Positions 26,761-27,012 of a DNA stretch of 27,012 nucleotides are shown one piece after another. The stretch lies in the NCBI RefSeq assembly GCF_000090795.2, contig NW_003547059.1, forward strand, positions 6,955 to 33,966, given 5' to 3'. Position numbers and translations under genes: made by a program. Positions within the stretch are counted from its first letter, which is position 1. Each line of letters starts with the position of its first letter. Source of the DNA: Amphimedon queenslandica (taxonomy: Eukaryota > Porifera > Demospongiae > Haplosclerida > Niphatidae). A model generated the notes under the pieces. It was given only the letters and a program-made list of their open reading frames with translations. It did no database searches and was not told the origin of the DNA.

Positions 26761-27012
26761 TAGATAATATAGTTTAACATTTATAATAAGTGCAAAATTG
26801 CAATACTAGAGAAACAAAGAATGATAGATGTCATAATTAAGGAGAGGGAAATTGAAAGGAGGAAAGAATAAAACTGAGAGTTAACAAGAGTTTGACTTTG
26901 CTAAAATAGAAGCTGCTTCGCCTGAAGGGTATCATATTCAAGTGGAGTAAAAGGAAAGCGGCAACTGAGCATCAGTTGGAGGTCATCATCTACTAAAGCC
27001 TGAACTGGACAT
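26761..27012. other. Window end, unassigned
   Basis: Purine-rich, with only very short frames (for example FAKIEAASPEGYHIQVE before a stop). Nothing recognised. Confidence 0.3.

Noticed and set aside
1-27012. CRISPR arrays, operons, tRNA or rRNA genes
   Set aside because: No regularly spaced repeats, no bacterial gene organisation and no cloverleaf or rRNA-like sequence was recognised by eye; a tRNAscan or Rfam search was not possible.

Overview
The window looks like a piece of an AT-rich invertebrate animal genome, most likely a demosponge. This is inferred, not proven. The grounds are spliced genes with very short introns (41 and 64 bp in the HSPA12-like gene), a divergent HSPA12-type Hsp70, one-repeat-per-exon ankyrin coding, and a mixture of DIRS, Crypton, hAT, pogo and LINE relics like that reported from sponges and cnidarians. 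No bacterial operons, ribosome binding sites, CRISPR arrays or convincing RNA genes were seen.

The left third (about 1.0-7.6 kb) is host-gene territory. It holds a minus-strand ankyrin-repeat gene with a Pro/Tyr-rich tail, a plus-strand three-exon HSPA12-like gene, a minus-strand stretch of Pro/Gln/Ser-rich coding sequence, and minus-strand exons matching the C-terminal part of the cohesin loader NIPBL. All are damaged as read: frameshifts in the ankyrin gene, a single in-frame TGA in the HSPA12-like gene, and several stops in the other two.

The rest (about 7.8-27 kb) is mostly a transposon graveyard. In order it holds: a 245-bp inverted-repeat element; a short foldback; a Crypton-type (DUF3504) tyrosine-recombinase element with inverted flanks, interrupted by a 173-bp MITE with a TAA duplication; a 3.4-kb DIRS-type retrotransposon with inverted terminal repeats and an internal complementary region, interrupted by a 129-bp hAT-like MITE with an 8-bp duplication; a BEN-like fragment; a LINE-type reverse transcriptase relic; remains of an unrecognised spliced gene; a RecQ helicase fragment (minus strand); a PHD-finger fragment; a hAT (ZBED-like) transposase relic; a Tc1/IS630-like transposase relic; a 417-bp TA-flanked MITE; and a pogo-type transposase relic joined in frame to a second, different retroelement reverse transcriptase/RNase H fragment.

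I see no clearly new functional system. The best points for follow-up are the two cleanly dated MITE insertions inside transposon genes, loss of the same half of RNase H in two unrelated tyrosine-recombinase-type retroelements, inverted repeats flanking a Crypton, the lone TGA in an otherwise full-length HSPA12 gene, and the decayed NIPBL exons. Family assignments come from reading translations by eye and from memory of the families; no database search was run.
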